A program made the translations under genes and the position numbers. The notes beneath the pieces were generated by a model. The model did not search any database, was not told the origin of the DNA, and saw only the letters and a program-made list of their open reading frames with translations. Of a stretch of 64,000 nucleotides of DNA, positions 35,366 to 44,030 are shown piece by piece. The DNA comes from JAPOKJ01 sp031421635 (GTDB lineage Bacteria > Pseudomonadota > Gammaproteobacteria > Burkholderiales > Burkholderiaceae_E), in contig JANOPA010000074.1 in the NCBI GenBank assembly GCA_031421635.1, forward strand, positions 43,986-107,985, read 5' to 3'. How positions within the stretch are numbered: the stretch's first letter is position 1; every line of letters begins with the position of its first letter.

Positions 35366-36946
35366 ATGCAAGAAATCGTCGAACAATTACGGTCCGTACT
35401 AAGGGGCCTATGGTTTTACAAATGGTGGGGTTTCATAACCACTGTCATTTTTGGCATTGCTGGCGTGATTGCGGCGTTCGTAATTCCCTCCAAGTATGAA
35501 GCCGCAGCCAGGGTGTTTGTGGATACGCAATCCATCCTGAAGCCCTTGATGCTTGGGCTTGCGGTTCAGCCTAACGTTGAGCAGCAAGTTGCAATGATGG
35601 GTCGAACCTTGATCAGTCGGCCAAACATTGATCGTGTGATGCGTATGGCCGACTTGGATCTTAAAGTAAAGAGCGCCGGTGAACGCGAACAGTACATCGA
35701 TAGTTTATTGAAGGAGGTCGAGTTTAAAGCCGTTCCAGGAGCTGCCAACCTCTATCTCATCAACTATCGTAACGAAAAACCTGAATCCGCCAAAGCTGTA
35801 GTACAGGCACTTCTCGGAATCTTCGTAGAGGGTAGCTTAATCAAGAAGAACACGGATGGCGATACGGCGCGCCGATTCTTGGACGAACAAATCAAGAGTT
35901 CCGAACAGCGACTTCTGCAAGCCGAAGAAGCATTAAAGGAGTTCAAAATCAAGAACCTCAATTTAATGCCGAACTTGGCGCAAGACTATATTGCCAAGTC
36001 GGGTGAATTCCAAAATCAAGTCACGCAGGCGAAACTTGAGCTCCGTCAGGCAGAGTACGCCCGCGATGCCATCAAGAATCAGCTCAATGGCGAAGCGGCA
36101 ACCTTGGCCCTCCCCGGCGGCGACCTAAGCCCACTTGAAGTTGCACGCGCACGCCCCACCGAACTGGATGAGCGCGTGGAATCAACCCGCAAACGACTCG
36201 ACGATTTCAGGTCTCGTTTTACCGAAGAGCATCCTGACGTTGTAGGTACTCGCAGAATTCTTGAGCAACTTGAAAGCCAACGCGATGCAGAACGCAAAGC
36301 TGAGGCCGCTAAACCGGTTCCGGTGCAACAACGTCGGCAGGCACAGCAAGCCGCAAATCCTGTGTTCCAACAACTCAAGATCTCACTCGCCGATGCCGAG
36401 GCCCAAATCGCCTCTTTGCGTGCCCGTGTCGCTGACTATGAAATTCGCCTGGCGCAATCCAGAGAAGCCGCTCAAACGATTCCGAAAGTGGAGGCTCAGT
36501 ACATTCAGTTGACCCGCGACAACGAAGTGAATCGAAAGCATTACGAGCAACTTCTTGAGCGTCGGCAATCAGCTCAAACTTCCACTGAAATGGACGGAGC
36601 CGCCGGTGTTGCCGAATTCCGGGTGGTTGATCCACCTCGAGTAAGCGCCCAGCCGGTCTGGCCAAACCGTAACCTGCTGCTTTTGCTTGGTCTATTGTCA
36701 TCCATCGGCGCCGGTCTAGCGGCTGCTTTCATTCGAGATCAAAGTCGCCCAACGTTCTTCGATCTCCGTACGCTTAGAAACATCACGCAGGTGCCGATAC
36801 TTGGTGCTGTATCTCTCTTCACCGACACCAAAGCGAAAAGCAAGGCACGCATCAGTGGATTTACTTTTGCGGGCATGTCTGCCTTGTACATCAGTGCGTT
36901 TTTGGGGCTAATCATGTATCAAACTGTATTGACGGCTGTCAAGTAA
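35366..36946 (+). CDS. XrtA-system polysaccharide chain length determinant (Wzz-like)
   Basis: 526 residues. A first membrane helix at about 17-38 is followed by the Wzz domain (PSKYEAAARVFVDTQSILKP), two long coiled-coil stretches (about 175-250 and 330-430), the PQ-type segment DPPRVSAQPVWPNRN and a second membrane helix at about 437-455, plus a third near the C-terminus. Matches the TIGR03007 family. It sets chain length in the inner membrane together with the tyrosine kinase encoded 31 bases downstream. Confidence 0.92.
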   Translation: MQEIVEQLRSVLRGLWFYKWWGFITTVIFGIAGVIAAFVIPSKYEAAARVFVDTQSILKPLMLGLAVQPNVEQQVAMMGRTLISRPNIDRVMRMADLDLKVKSAGEREQYIDSLLKEVEFKAVPGAANLYLINYRNEKPESAKAVVQALLGIFVEGSLIKKNTDGDTARRFLDEQIKSSEQRLLQAEEALKEFKIKNLNLMPNLAQDYIAKSGEFQNQVTQAKLELRQAEYARDAIKNQLNGEAATLALPGGDLSPLEVARARPTELDERVESTRKRLDDFRSRFTEEHPDVVGTRRILEQLESQRDAERKAEAAKPVPVQQRRQAQQAANPVFQQLKISLADAEAQIASLRARVADYEIRLAQSREAAQTIPKVEAQYIQLTRDNEVNRKHYEQLLERRQSAQTSTEMDGAAGVAEFRVVDPPRVSAQPVWPNRNLLLLLGLLSSIGAGLAAAFIRDQSRPTFFDLRTLRNITQVPILGAVSLFTDTKAKSKARISGFTFAGMSALYISAFLGLIMYQTVLTAVK

Positions 36947-36977
36947 GACTTTGAACATCAAGAGTTAGGTAATTAAA

Positions 36978-37955
36978 ATGAGTCTCATCGAAAAAGCTGT
37001 CAGTAAGCTGACCAACGTATCAAGCGACGCCATCGCACTTCCGGACGCGGAGGCTCGAAGAGCTGCACAGAATCCTGTCGATAAGCGAAGCACCACCATC
37101 GAACGACTGAGTGAACTCAACGGCGCCAACTCCGCGTTCGGCCTCAGTGGATCAGCCAATCAGGCCGCCACCGCTCGAACTAATACGCCCAAACCGAATC
37201 GCCTTGACGAGATGAGCAAACGGGAGGGTGTTCGTATTCATCTTGAGTCTCTAAGAGCTCGTGGCTTCGTAACTCCCGACGGTAATCAAACCCAAATTTC
37301 TCAGGAGTTCCGAGTCATTAAGCGTCCACTCCTCGCCAACGCGTTTGGACGTGGAGTCTCCGCCGTCAAAAACGGCAAACGTATCATGGTGACCAGTGCA
37401 TTTCCTGGTGAAGGAAAGAGCTTTTGTGCCATTAATCTGGCCATGAGTATCGCTGCCGAGCGAGACAATAAAGTGTTACTTGTCGATGCCGACGTTGCAC
37501 GGCCCTCGATTCCCAAAGAGCTCGGAATTACCGTTGAGGCTGGTCTCATGGATTGGCTTATTGATGGCAATCTGGATATCTCCCAGCTTGTGCTGTCAAC
37601 CAATGTAGACAAGCTCATGATTTTGCCGGCCGGTCGCCGCCATCAGCAGGCCACAGAACTTCTTGCAAGTACTTCTATGAGCCGTTTGCTTGAGCTCATC
37701 ACGGCCCGTTATCCTGACCGAGTGGTGATTTTCGATTCTCCCCCACTTTTGGTCACCACCGAATCCCGCGTGTTGAGTTCCTATATGGGGCAAGTAGTAT
37801 TGGTCGTTGAGTCTGGAAAAACATCCCACGAGTCGGTCCAAGAGGCTCTTGCTACTATTGGGTCTTCTGAGGTTGTTGGCTTGGTGCTCAATAAAGCTCG
37901 AGCTGCTGAACAGGGGTACTATGGTGGTTACGGCGGGTATGGCTACGGTGTTTAA
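36978..37955 (+). CDS. XrtA-associated BY-kinase (tyrosine autokinase)
   Basis: 325 residues. Walker A is in TSAFPGEGKSFCAINLA, Walker A' in LLVDADVARPS and Walker B in VVIFDSPPLL. The C-terminus is a tyrosine cluster (GYYGGYGGYGYGV) typical of bacterial tyrosine kinase autophosphorylation sites. Lacking membrane helices, it must pair with the chain-length protein upstream. Matches TIGR03018. Its 3' end overlaps the start of the next gene. Confidence 0.92.
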   Translation: MSLIEKAVSKLTNVSSDAIALPDAEARRAAQNPVDKRSTTIERLSELNGANSAFGLSGSANQAATARTNTPKPNRLDEMSKREGVRIHLESLRARGFVTPDGNQTQISQEFRVIKRPLLANAFGRGVSAVKNGKRIMVTSAFPGEGKSFCAINLAMSIAAERDNKVLLVDADVARPSIPKELGITVEAGLMDWLIDGNLDISQLVLSTNVDKLMILPAGRRHQQATELLASTSMSRLLELITARYPDRVVIFDSPPLLVTTESRVLSSYMGQVVLVVESGKTSHESVQEALATIGSSEVVGLVLNKARAAEQGYYGGYGGYGYGV

Positions 37956-39570
37956 TTTGGTATCTTTGACCTCTTTTTCTAGAGGGTATCGAACTGCAAT
38001 TGGCGTTGGGATCCTGATGGGGACCTCATTTACACTTGCTCAGACTAGCGGCTCCCCGCCCACAGTCGCGGTCCCTTCAGCCGAACTGCCCGCGATCGGC
38101 GGTTCAGAAATATTGAACCGAAAAGAAGAAGTAAAATTTCTTCCCGGTGTTCGCAGCACCGTGACCTATTCTTCCAACCTTAGTCGAACCCCTGGGGGCT
38201 CATCGGGGTTTGTGGCCGAAGTCGCTCCCTACTTTGAAGGGTCTGTCGATTCGGATCGCACCAAGGCGCAAGTCTATGCGACCTTGCGTACATTTTTTAG
38301 AACCCAAGGAGGGGCCTCAGTCACGCCAGATTTGAGAGCCTCCGGACAGACCGCACTGATAGGCGATTGGCTTTGGATTAGTGGAAATGCCTCCGTGTAT
38401 TCACTTGCCCCGAACCCCTTGAGCGCCGTGACCTTTGATCCTTCGGCGGCAAACGCTTCAAGCGTTCAGTTTCGGCAACTTCAACTGAGTCCATACATCC
38501 AAGGCCGAGTCGGTACTTTCGCGGACTACCAAGCGCGCTATTCCATTGGAACTTCGAGCACAAACGCTGACGTCGTGCTCGCCAAGCTCGATCAACGGTT
38601 TTCGGGGTCGCTCAAGAGTGGGCCACAATTCAATCGCTGGGGTTGGGAGACCGGCGGCGAGATCCAGCGCAGGACTTTTGATGCCATCCCGACTCAATCC
38701 CGAAACAGCGCATATGGATCTGCTTTTTTATTGCCAATTCCAGAACTGAGAGTTGGTGCCTCCATTAACTTCGATCAGATCAGCAACTTTAGCGTCAACG
38801 GAAAAACCAGCGGGACCGGCCTCGGTTTGTTCGCAGACTGGACACCCTCAAATCGAACAAGCATCTCGGCGTCCGCGAAGAGGCTTTATTATGGAACGGT
38901 CGGACGAGTTGGCATGTCGCATCGTTTTGGCTTTTTCACTGGTGCGCTCAGCTTCGATCGAAATGTCCTCACCAGCAGTGACGCTTCGGTACTTACGGTT
39001 TCACCATCGGCTTTGTTCGCTGCGGGCGGTTTTGCGTCCAACTTAAATCCTGTCTTCAATCAATTAGCTGCTCAGAATTTAGTGCAAACTTATTCCTCCT
39101 TGGTCGGCGGCGGCGTTCTCAGCGACTTTGTGGTGCTAAACAATAACTTGACGGCGAGTATTGCCTACGCCTCGCCAGTCAACAGCCTGGTATTACTGGG
39201 TGTACGGTCGCGACGCGATACTGACGCGACCCGAGCTCAATCCACGTTTTCATTTCTTTCGCCGAATGGGCCAACCACGCTTTCTGCAGTGAACTTGAGT
39301 GCGTTCAACACCAATAGCCTGACCTTGGATTGGACGCATAACTTAGATTCAAAAAACGCTTTTGGAATCAAAGTTTCTCGAGTCAACATTGAGACGAATG
39401 GGCCCACCATTGGCCTCGGAAAATCGGCTGTGAACTCGATTCAATCGACTTATCGTACCAAGCTTACCGCGGATACTTCAGCAGTCTTTGGCTTACGACA
39501 CACGTCCCAGACCGGGCAGGTGAATTTCGATGAAACCGCCCTATTTGGCATTCTTGATGTGAGATTTTAA
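37939..39570 (+). CDS. PEP-CTERM-system outer-membrane beta-barrel protein (TIGR03016 type)
   Basis: 543 residues if started at ATG 37939; an ATG at 37921 with AGGGG before it adds six residues. Signal peptide (TAIGVGILMGTSFTLAQ), then many alternating-hydrophobicity strands (for example GVRSTVTYSSNLS, FTGALSFDRNVL), and a C-terminal strand ending in LFGILDVRF, with the terminal Phe expected for outer-membrane insertion. The gene starts inside the kinase gene. Likely the outer-membrane part of the exopolysaccharide exporter. Confidence 0.85.
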   Translation: MATVFNLVSLTSFSRGYRTAIGVGILMGTSFTLAQTSGSPPTVAVPSAELPAIGGSEILNRKEEVKFLPGVRSTVTYSSNLSRTPGGSSGFVAEVAPYFEGSVDSDRTKAQVYATLRTFFRTQGGASVTPDLRASGQTALIGDWLWISGNASVYSLAPNPLSAVTFDPSAANASSVQFRQLQLSPYIQGRVGTFADYQARYSIGTSSTNADVVLAKLDQRFSGSLKSGPQFNRWGWETGGEIQRRTFDAIPTQSRNSAYGSAFLLPIPELRVGASINFDQISNFSVNGKTSGTGLGLFADWTPSNRTSISASAKRLYYGTVGRVGMSHRFGFFTGALSFDRNVLTSSDASVLTVSPSALFAAGGFASNLNPVFNQLAAQNLVQTYSSLVGGGVLSDFVVLNNNLTASIAYASPVNSLVLLGVRSRRDTDATRAQSTFSFLSPNGPTTLSAVNLSAFNTNSLTLDWTHNLDSKNAFGIKVSRVNIETNGPTIGLGKSAVNSIQSTYRTKLTADTSAVFGLRHTSQTGQVNFDETALFGILDVRF

Positions 39571-39571
39571 A

Positions 39572-40636
39572 TTGTACGAAGAATATTTCGGTCTATCAGG
39601 AAAGCCGTTCCAACTCAACCCAGATCCTGACTTCTATTTTGGGAGCCGGGGTCATAAGCGGGCTATGGCTTACCTCGAATACGGGCTTCATCAAGGTGAA
39701 GGCTTTATCGTCATTACGGGTGAGGTCGGCGCGGGCAAGACCACCCTAGTCCGAAATCTAATTCGGCGTATTCCACAAGAGACAGTCAGTGCTGCGCAAA
39801 TCGTCAGTACTCAGGTCGATGCCGACGATTTGCTCAGATTAGTGGCCGGCGGTTTTGGCATTCCCCATGAGGGGCTGGAAAAATCAGCTTTACTCATGCG
39901 GCTCGAAGATCACTTTCGATACCTCCATGCTGAAGGCCGTCGGGCGCTACTCATTGTCGATGAAGCTCAAAATTTGTCCCCGAGAGCCATCGAAGAGTTA
40001 CGGATGCTGTCGAACTTTCAGATCGATACGCGCTCCCTTGTCCAGAGCTTCTTAATCGGCCAACCAGAGTTTCGGGAGGTGATGCAGAGGCCAGAGATGC
40101 GTCAGCTCAAGCAAAGAATTATTGCGTCCTATCACCTCGGTCCGCTCGATCGTAGCGAAACTCAAGCCTACATCGAACATCGATTAAATCATGTGGGGTG
40201 GGCCGGAGCGCCCTCATTTGACCCAGCCTGTTTTGAGGTCATTCATGAAGTGACTGCCGGTGTCCCTCGAAGAATCAACACCCATTGTGATCGCTTGTTA
40301 CTGGGTATTTACTTGGCTGAGAAGCGCAACATTACCCCGCAAGATATTCGCGAGGTATCGGACGAGCTAAATAGCGAGCTTGGTAATTCTGCTCACTTCG
40401 AGAACCATTCCAATGGTTCTAGACCTACGGTTTTGAACCCAGCGTCGTCGGCATCGAGTAGCGAGAGTAATTTGCAGATGCGGGAAAGACTCGCCCAACT
40501 TGAGGAAAGAGTGGCAATGCTTGAAGCGTCAACGACGACGACCTATAGTATGCTCAAGAAATTAATCAGAATCGTTCGCCTACAGTTTGGTGACACAAAC
40601 CAAGTGAACGAGCCGCGCGTAAAAACCTTCAATTAA
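39572..40636 (+). CDS. XrtA-associated ATPase (ExeA/GspA-like AAA, TIGR03015 type)
   Basis: 354 residues starting at a TTG immediately after the barrel gene stop. The segment MYEEYFGLSGKPFQLNPDPDFYF is the family N-terminus. Walker A is in ITGEVGAGKTTLVRNL, Walker B in ALLIVDEAQNLS, and sensor residues are in LRMLSNFQ. After the AAA region (to about 270) a linker and a coiled coil (RERLAQLEERVAMLEAS) follow. ExeA-like ATPases energise envelope assembly; here it may couple with polysaccharide export. Confidence 0.92.
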   Translation: MYEEYFGLSGKPFQLNPDPDFYFGSRGHKRAMAYLEYGLHQGEGFIVITGEVGAGKTTLVRNLIRRIPQETVSAAQIVSTQVDADDLLRLVAGGFGIPHEGLEKSALLMRLEDHFRYLHAEGRRALLIVDEAQNLSPRAIEELRMLSNFQIDTRSLVQSFLIGQPEFREVMQRPEMRQLKQRIIASYHLGPLDRSETQAYIEHRLNHVGWAGAPSFDPACFEVIHEVTAGVPRRINTHCDRLLLGIYLAEKRNITPQDIREVSDELNSELGNSAHFENHSNGSRPTVLNPASSASSSESNLQMRERLAQLEERVAMLEASTTTTYSMLKKLIRIVRLQFGDTNQVNEPRVKTFN

Positions 40637-40648
40637 TGTTGTACTGGT

Positions 40649-41608
40649 TTGGGTCCGCGAAACCTTTTTGAGCCCGAGATCTTTCAGGGTTTCCCGAAAG
40701 GACATCGCTTCGGACTTTGGGTGACACCTAATGCTCAACCGACCATTGGTATCATCTTGGCAATTCAAACAGCGGGCGAGGAAAATAACCTTAGTCGCAG
40801 ATTTACCGTTGAAGCTGCAAGCCGATTCGCGGAACTCGGGTTTGCCACGCTCGTTTTTGATCCCTATGGGGTCGGTGATTCAGCCGGAAAAACCTCGGAC
40901 GTTCGACTCCAAGATTGGCGGAGCGATCTTATGCGAGTGTCTCACCAAATGCGAGTGCGCTACGACCTTCCTTTCTATATTTGGGGCACTCGCTTGGGAA
41001 CCCTGCTCGCAACGGACCTACTCATTAGCCAGTCTGACAACACCGCCGGTTTGCTAATGTGGGCACCGTTAGCGCATGGTCGCACCTGGGTAGATCAGCT
41101 AAAGCGCGATAGCTCTTTTTCCAGCGATGTGGCGCAACCGACCCATGTCACTTCAGAGTCATTTCAAGCACCACCTATGGATGAGGTCATTCAAGAAGAT
41201 TCCGCCGTACTCTTTGGCCCTCAGTCAATTGTTTCGACCGATAACTCCGATGGGGAAGATGCTCTGTGCAGTTTCGCAGGCACGACGTTCCGTCGTTCGA
41301 TGCTCACCGAGCTACAGAATTTGAGTCTAGCGCCTTTACGGAGGCAACCCAGCTTTGGGGCGACTGCTAAAGTGGCACTCATCGGTCTTGAACCTACCAA
41401 TAACTACAGATACGCAAGCGCCCAAACGAAAGTGCCGCCCGCGCTTGAAACCATCTCCGCGACATGGCGCAGCTCAGGTTACGAAGTTTATTCAGGCGCA
41501 ATTTTCAGCGAATACTTTTGGCGTTCAGGTCGATCCCCGAAGCCCGAGTCTCTTTACGGCGCCAGTGAGAAATGGCTGCTTTCGACGCTCGAAGGTGGCA
41601 AAATTTGA
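40649..41608 (+). CDS. Exosortase A system-associated hydrolase 2 (alpha/beta fold)
   Basis: 319 residues. The only usable start is a TTG at 40649, because an in-frame stop lies at 40634. Alpha/beta-hydrolase features: FATLVFDPYGVGDSAG and the elbow strand YIWGTRLGTLLATD. The elbow reads G-T-R-L-G, so the usual nucleophile Ser/Cys is replaced by Arg; from memory this is shared by TIGR03101 proteins. A catalytic role is therefore doubtful, and it may bind or modify an acyl or glycan intermediate. Overlaps the next gene by four bases at TTGA. Confidence 0.85.
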   Translation: MGPRNLFEPEIFQGFPKGHRFGLWVTPNAQPTIGIILAIQTAGEENNLSRRFTVEAASRFAELGFATLVFDPYGVGDSAGKTSDVRLQDWRSDLMRVSHQMRVRYDLPFYIWGTRLGTLLATDLLISQSDNTAGLLMWAPLAHGRTWVDQLKRDSSFSSDVAQPTHVTSESFQAPPMDEVIQEDSAVLFGPQSIVSTDNSDGEDALCSFAGTTFRRSMLTELQNLSLAPLRRQPSFGATAKVALIGLEPTNNYRYASAQTKVPPALETISATWRSSGYEVYSGAIFSEYFWRSGRSPKPESLYGASEKWLLSTLEGGKI

Positions 41609-42480
41609 ACGCACCACAAGACCTCGTCCTTTACCAAGAAACTTGTTTTCAAGTTCGTGCTTTGGCAGGGCCGCTTCTTGGCATCTTTTGCTCACCGAAT
41701 CGGGCCACCCAAAAGCCGTCATTAACTGTGATTATTGTGCCTGGACAGCCGCAAACTCGAGTTGGTCCGCACAGAATGTTTGTCGAACTAGCTCGGCACT
41801 TAGCCGAAGACGGCATCAGAAGTCTGCGCTTCGATTGCTCCGGCTGGGGCGATAGCCTGGGTCCGACTCGCGCCTACGAAGAGTCCCGGTTCGATATCTT
41901 GGAGGTTGTGCAATCCGTGCTTCGCGACGACCCCGACCAGCAGATCGTGATCGCAGGCCTGTGCGATGGGGCGACGGCATCTTTATTGAGCTTACCCTTG
42001 TTAAAAGCCGATCATCGAAGAGTTCTGGCGATGATCTTGATCAACCCTTGGATCGATCAGAGTCAGTTCGAAGCTACAACCGACAAAACTTCAAAGCGGT
42101 ATTTTGGGCGGCTCAAGTCCAAAGAATTTTGGGGGAAACTTCTGAGTCGTGGTTCCCCAAGCGACAAGCCTGTCGGCAGGACGCTTCAATCATCTAAATA
42201 TGCTCTGCAAATCGCGCAGGAGAACTCGTCGGGCTTGTCGCTGATCAATGCTATCTCGGGTTCGACCACGACTTTTCTCGCAGTACTTTCTTCGCTAGAC
42301 TTGAGCGCACAGGTTTTTTCGAAATGGATAGGTCATGATGAAAGACTTCAGGAAAGTTTTTCGCCAGAAAACACTTTTAGACACCCAAGGGCGGATCACA
42401 CTTTCAGTGATGAAGCAGATTGGCGCGAAGTCTGCCAATGGCTTAGTCAGCGCATCACTCAAATGATGTTGGCCCGCTAA
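41605..42480 (+). CDS. Exosortase A system-associated hydrolase 1 (alpha/beta fold)
   Basis: 291 residues if started at TTG 41605, which overlaps the previous stop (TTGA) and has AAGGTGG upstream; an ATG at 41572 would add eleven residues. Alpha/beta hydrolase with VIIVPGQPQTRVGPHR, LRFDCSGWGDSLG and the elbow IAGLCDGATASLL, where Cys replaces Ser as the potential nucleophile, as in TIGR03100 proteins. A late His (RADHTFSDEADW) could complete the triad. Function in exopolysaccharide or lipid metabolism is unproven. The 3' end overlaps hmgA tail to tail by 26 bases. Confidence 0.86.
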   Translation: MNAPQDLVLYQETCFQVRALAGPLLGIFCSPNRATQKPSLTVIIVPGQPQTRVGPHRMFVELARHLAEDGIRSLRFDCSGWGDSLGPTRAYEESRFDILEVVQSVLRDDPDQQIVIAGLCDGATASLLSLPLLKADHRRVLAMILINPWIDQSQFEATTDKTSKRYFGRLKSKEFWGKLLSRGSPSDKPVGRTLQSSKYALQIAQENSSGLSLINAISGSTTTFLAVLSSLDLSAQVFSKWIGHDERLQESFSPENTFRHPRADHTFSDEADWREVCQWLSQRITQMMLAR

Positions 42481-43777
42481 GTCCTTGCCAACATTGCCAA
42501 TACCCTTGCTCTAAACTCGGATTCGTTAGCGCAAATTCGGTGGGTCTAAGCAGATACCGACTCTCAAACATAATTGCCAGAGTGTTATCTAGCTTTTGAG
42601 GCGAGAGGCTTGCTTCGGAGGCTTTTGCAAACGCATCACCATCAGGTCCATGAGGCACCATGGAGTTATGTAGACTCGCGCCTCCGGGTCGAAAGCCCTC
42701 TTCCTTCGCGTCATAGCGTCCGTGAATCAAACCCATAAACTCACTCATGATATTGCGGTGGTACCAGGGCGGTCTGAAAGTATTCTCGGCCACCAGCCAA
42801 CGTGGCGGGAAAATTACGAAGTCACAGTTCGCGGTACCCGGAGTATCGGACGTAGAAGTTAAAACTGTGAAAATGGACGGATCGGGATGATCAAAACTAA
42901 TGGAGCCGAGCACCATAAAATTGGCAGTATCGTATTTGTACGGTACTAAATTTCCATGCCACGCAGCCACATTAAAAGGGCCATGGGCTTGCGTACTTGA
43001 CCATAGCTGAGCGCCACTTCTTCGAATCATTTCATAAGCCTCACCAGCCTTACTGCTCGACTCTTCAACCCAAGCTACCGGGCTCATAAAATCGCGCGGA
43101 TTCGCTAGTCCGTTTGATCCGATAGGACCGAGTTCAGGCAACTGAAATGCAGCCCCGAAATTCTCACATACATAGCCGCGGGCCTGCGGATCCAGTAAGT
43201 CCACCTTGAAAGCCATGCCACGGGGAATTACGACGATTTCACCGGGCGTCACTTCAAGTCGTCCGCATTCGGTGGTAGTGAGTAAGCGTCCTTCCTGCGG
43301 CACAATCAACATCTCACCATCCCCATTTCGCAGCGCTCGTTTTTCCATTGAGCGTTTTACAAAATACATGTGAATCGCAATGCCCACTTGCGCTTGGGCA
43401 GAGCCGTTGACCGCTAAAGTAAATAGGCCATCGACGAAATCCAAGGACAAATTAGGATAATTAAAGGGCGCCCAACGCATTGGATTGGGTGGGCATGATG
43501 GAACCGAGCTCGCCTCACTCAGCCACATCGAATCATGCCCTTTATCGGCGGGTCGATAGGGCCCGCAAGGCATCGTGACGACCGAAGGCACTTCGCGATA
43601 CATCCAGGTTCGAAGATTTTGATGCCTGGGCGAAGTGAATGCCGTGCCCGAAAGTAGCTCGGCGAAAAGGCCTTGCGCTACCCGCTGTGGACTGTTCTGT
43701 CCCAGGGGCAGAAGTCCCGGAGAAATCTCAGTGGCAAAGTGGTTTCTGAAGCCGCTTTGATAATTCAGCGTAGACAT
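42455..43777 (-). CDS. hmgA: Homogentisate 1,2-dioxygenase
   Basis: 440 residues, full length for the Fe(II) enzyme that opens the ring of homogentisate to maleylacetoacetate in tyrosine and phenylalanine catabolism. Seen: YQSGFRNHFATE, SPRHQNLRTWMYREVPS, VIPRGMAFKVDL, the iron-site region YHRNIMSEFMGLIHG and SLHNSMVPHGPD. No maleylacetoacetate isomerase or fumarylacetoacetase is visible next to it. Its upstream neighbours (DUF2783 protein and FAD hydroxylase) are on the same strand, 46 bases away. Confidence 0.96.
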   Translation of the reverse strand: MSTLNYQSGFRNHFATEISPGLLPLGQNSPQRVAQGLFAELLSGTAFTSPRHQNLRTWMYREVPSVVTMPCGPYRPADKGHDSMWLSEASSVPSCPPNPMRWAPFNYPNLSLDFVDGLFTLAVNGSAQAQVGIAIHMYFVKRSMEKRALRNGDGEMLIVPQEGRLLTTTECGRLEVTPGEIVVIPRGMAFKVDLLDPQARGYVCENFGAAFQLPELGPIGSNGLANPRDFMSPVAWVEESSSKAGEAYEMIRRSGAQLWSSTQAHGPFNVAAWHGNLVPYKYDTANFMVLGSISFDHPDPSIFTVLTSTSDTPGTANCDFVIFPPRWLVAENTFRPPWYHRNIMSEFMGLIHGRYDAKEEGFRPGGASLHNSMVPHGPDGDAFAKASEASLSPQKLDNTLAIMFESRYLLRPTEFALTNPSLEQGYWQCWQGLSGPTSFE

Positions 43778-43823
43778 CTTCTATTCCTTCATCAAATTTA
43801 CACCACGCTCGGCCACATAACTC

Positions 43824-44030
43824 TCAGAGCTGCGTCAAGTTCGCGCGCGCGGCAATCAAGATACTTTTTAGTACCTCTAACTGACCTATCTCATTCGCCA
43901 TCATTAGAACTAAACGCGCATTCAAACGATGACTGTCCTCCAGACTCAACGCCTGATGACTATCGATCAAAGCCTGGTAGAAGCCGTCCCCATCGGTGAA
44001 CTTGAATTGGCCTAGATACTCGCTACTCAT
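43824..44030 (-). CDS. DUF2783 small protein
   Basis: 68 residues, mostly helical: DGDGFYQALIDSHQALSLEDSHRLNARLVLMMANEIGQL is the domain signature. It is found in Betaproteobacteria beside FAD aromatic hydroxylases and may be a partner or stabiliser of that enzyme (inference). It starts at ATG 44030, overlapping the last eight bases of the FAD enzyme gene, so the two are translationally coupled. Confidence 0.8.
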   Translation of the reverse strand: MSSEYLGQFKFTDGDGFYQALIDSHQALSLEDSHRLNARLVLMMANEIGQLEVLKSILIAARANLTQL

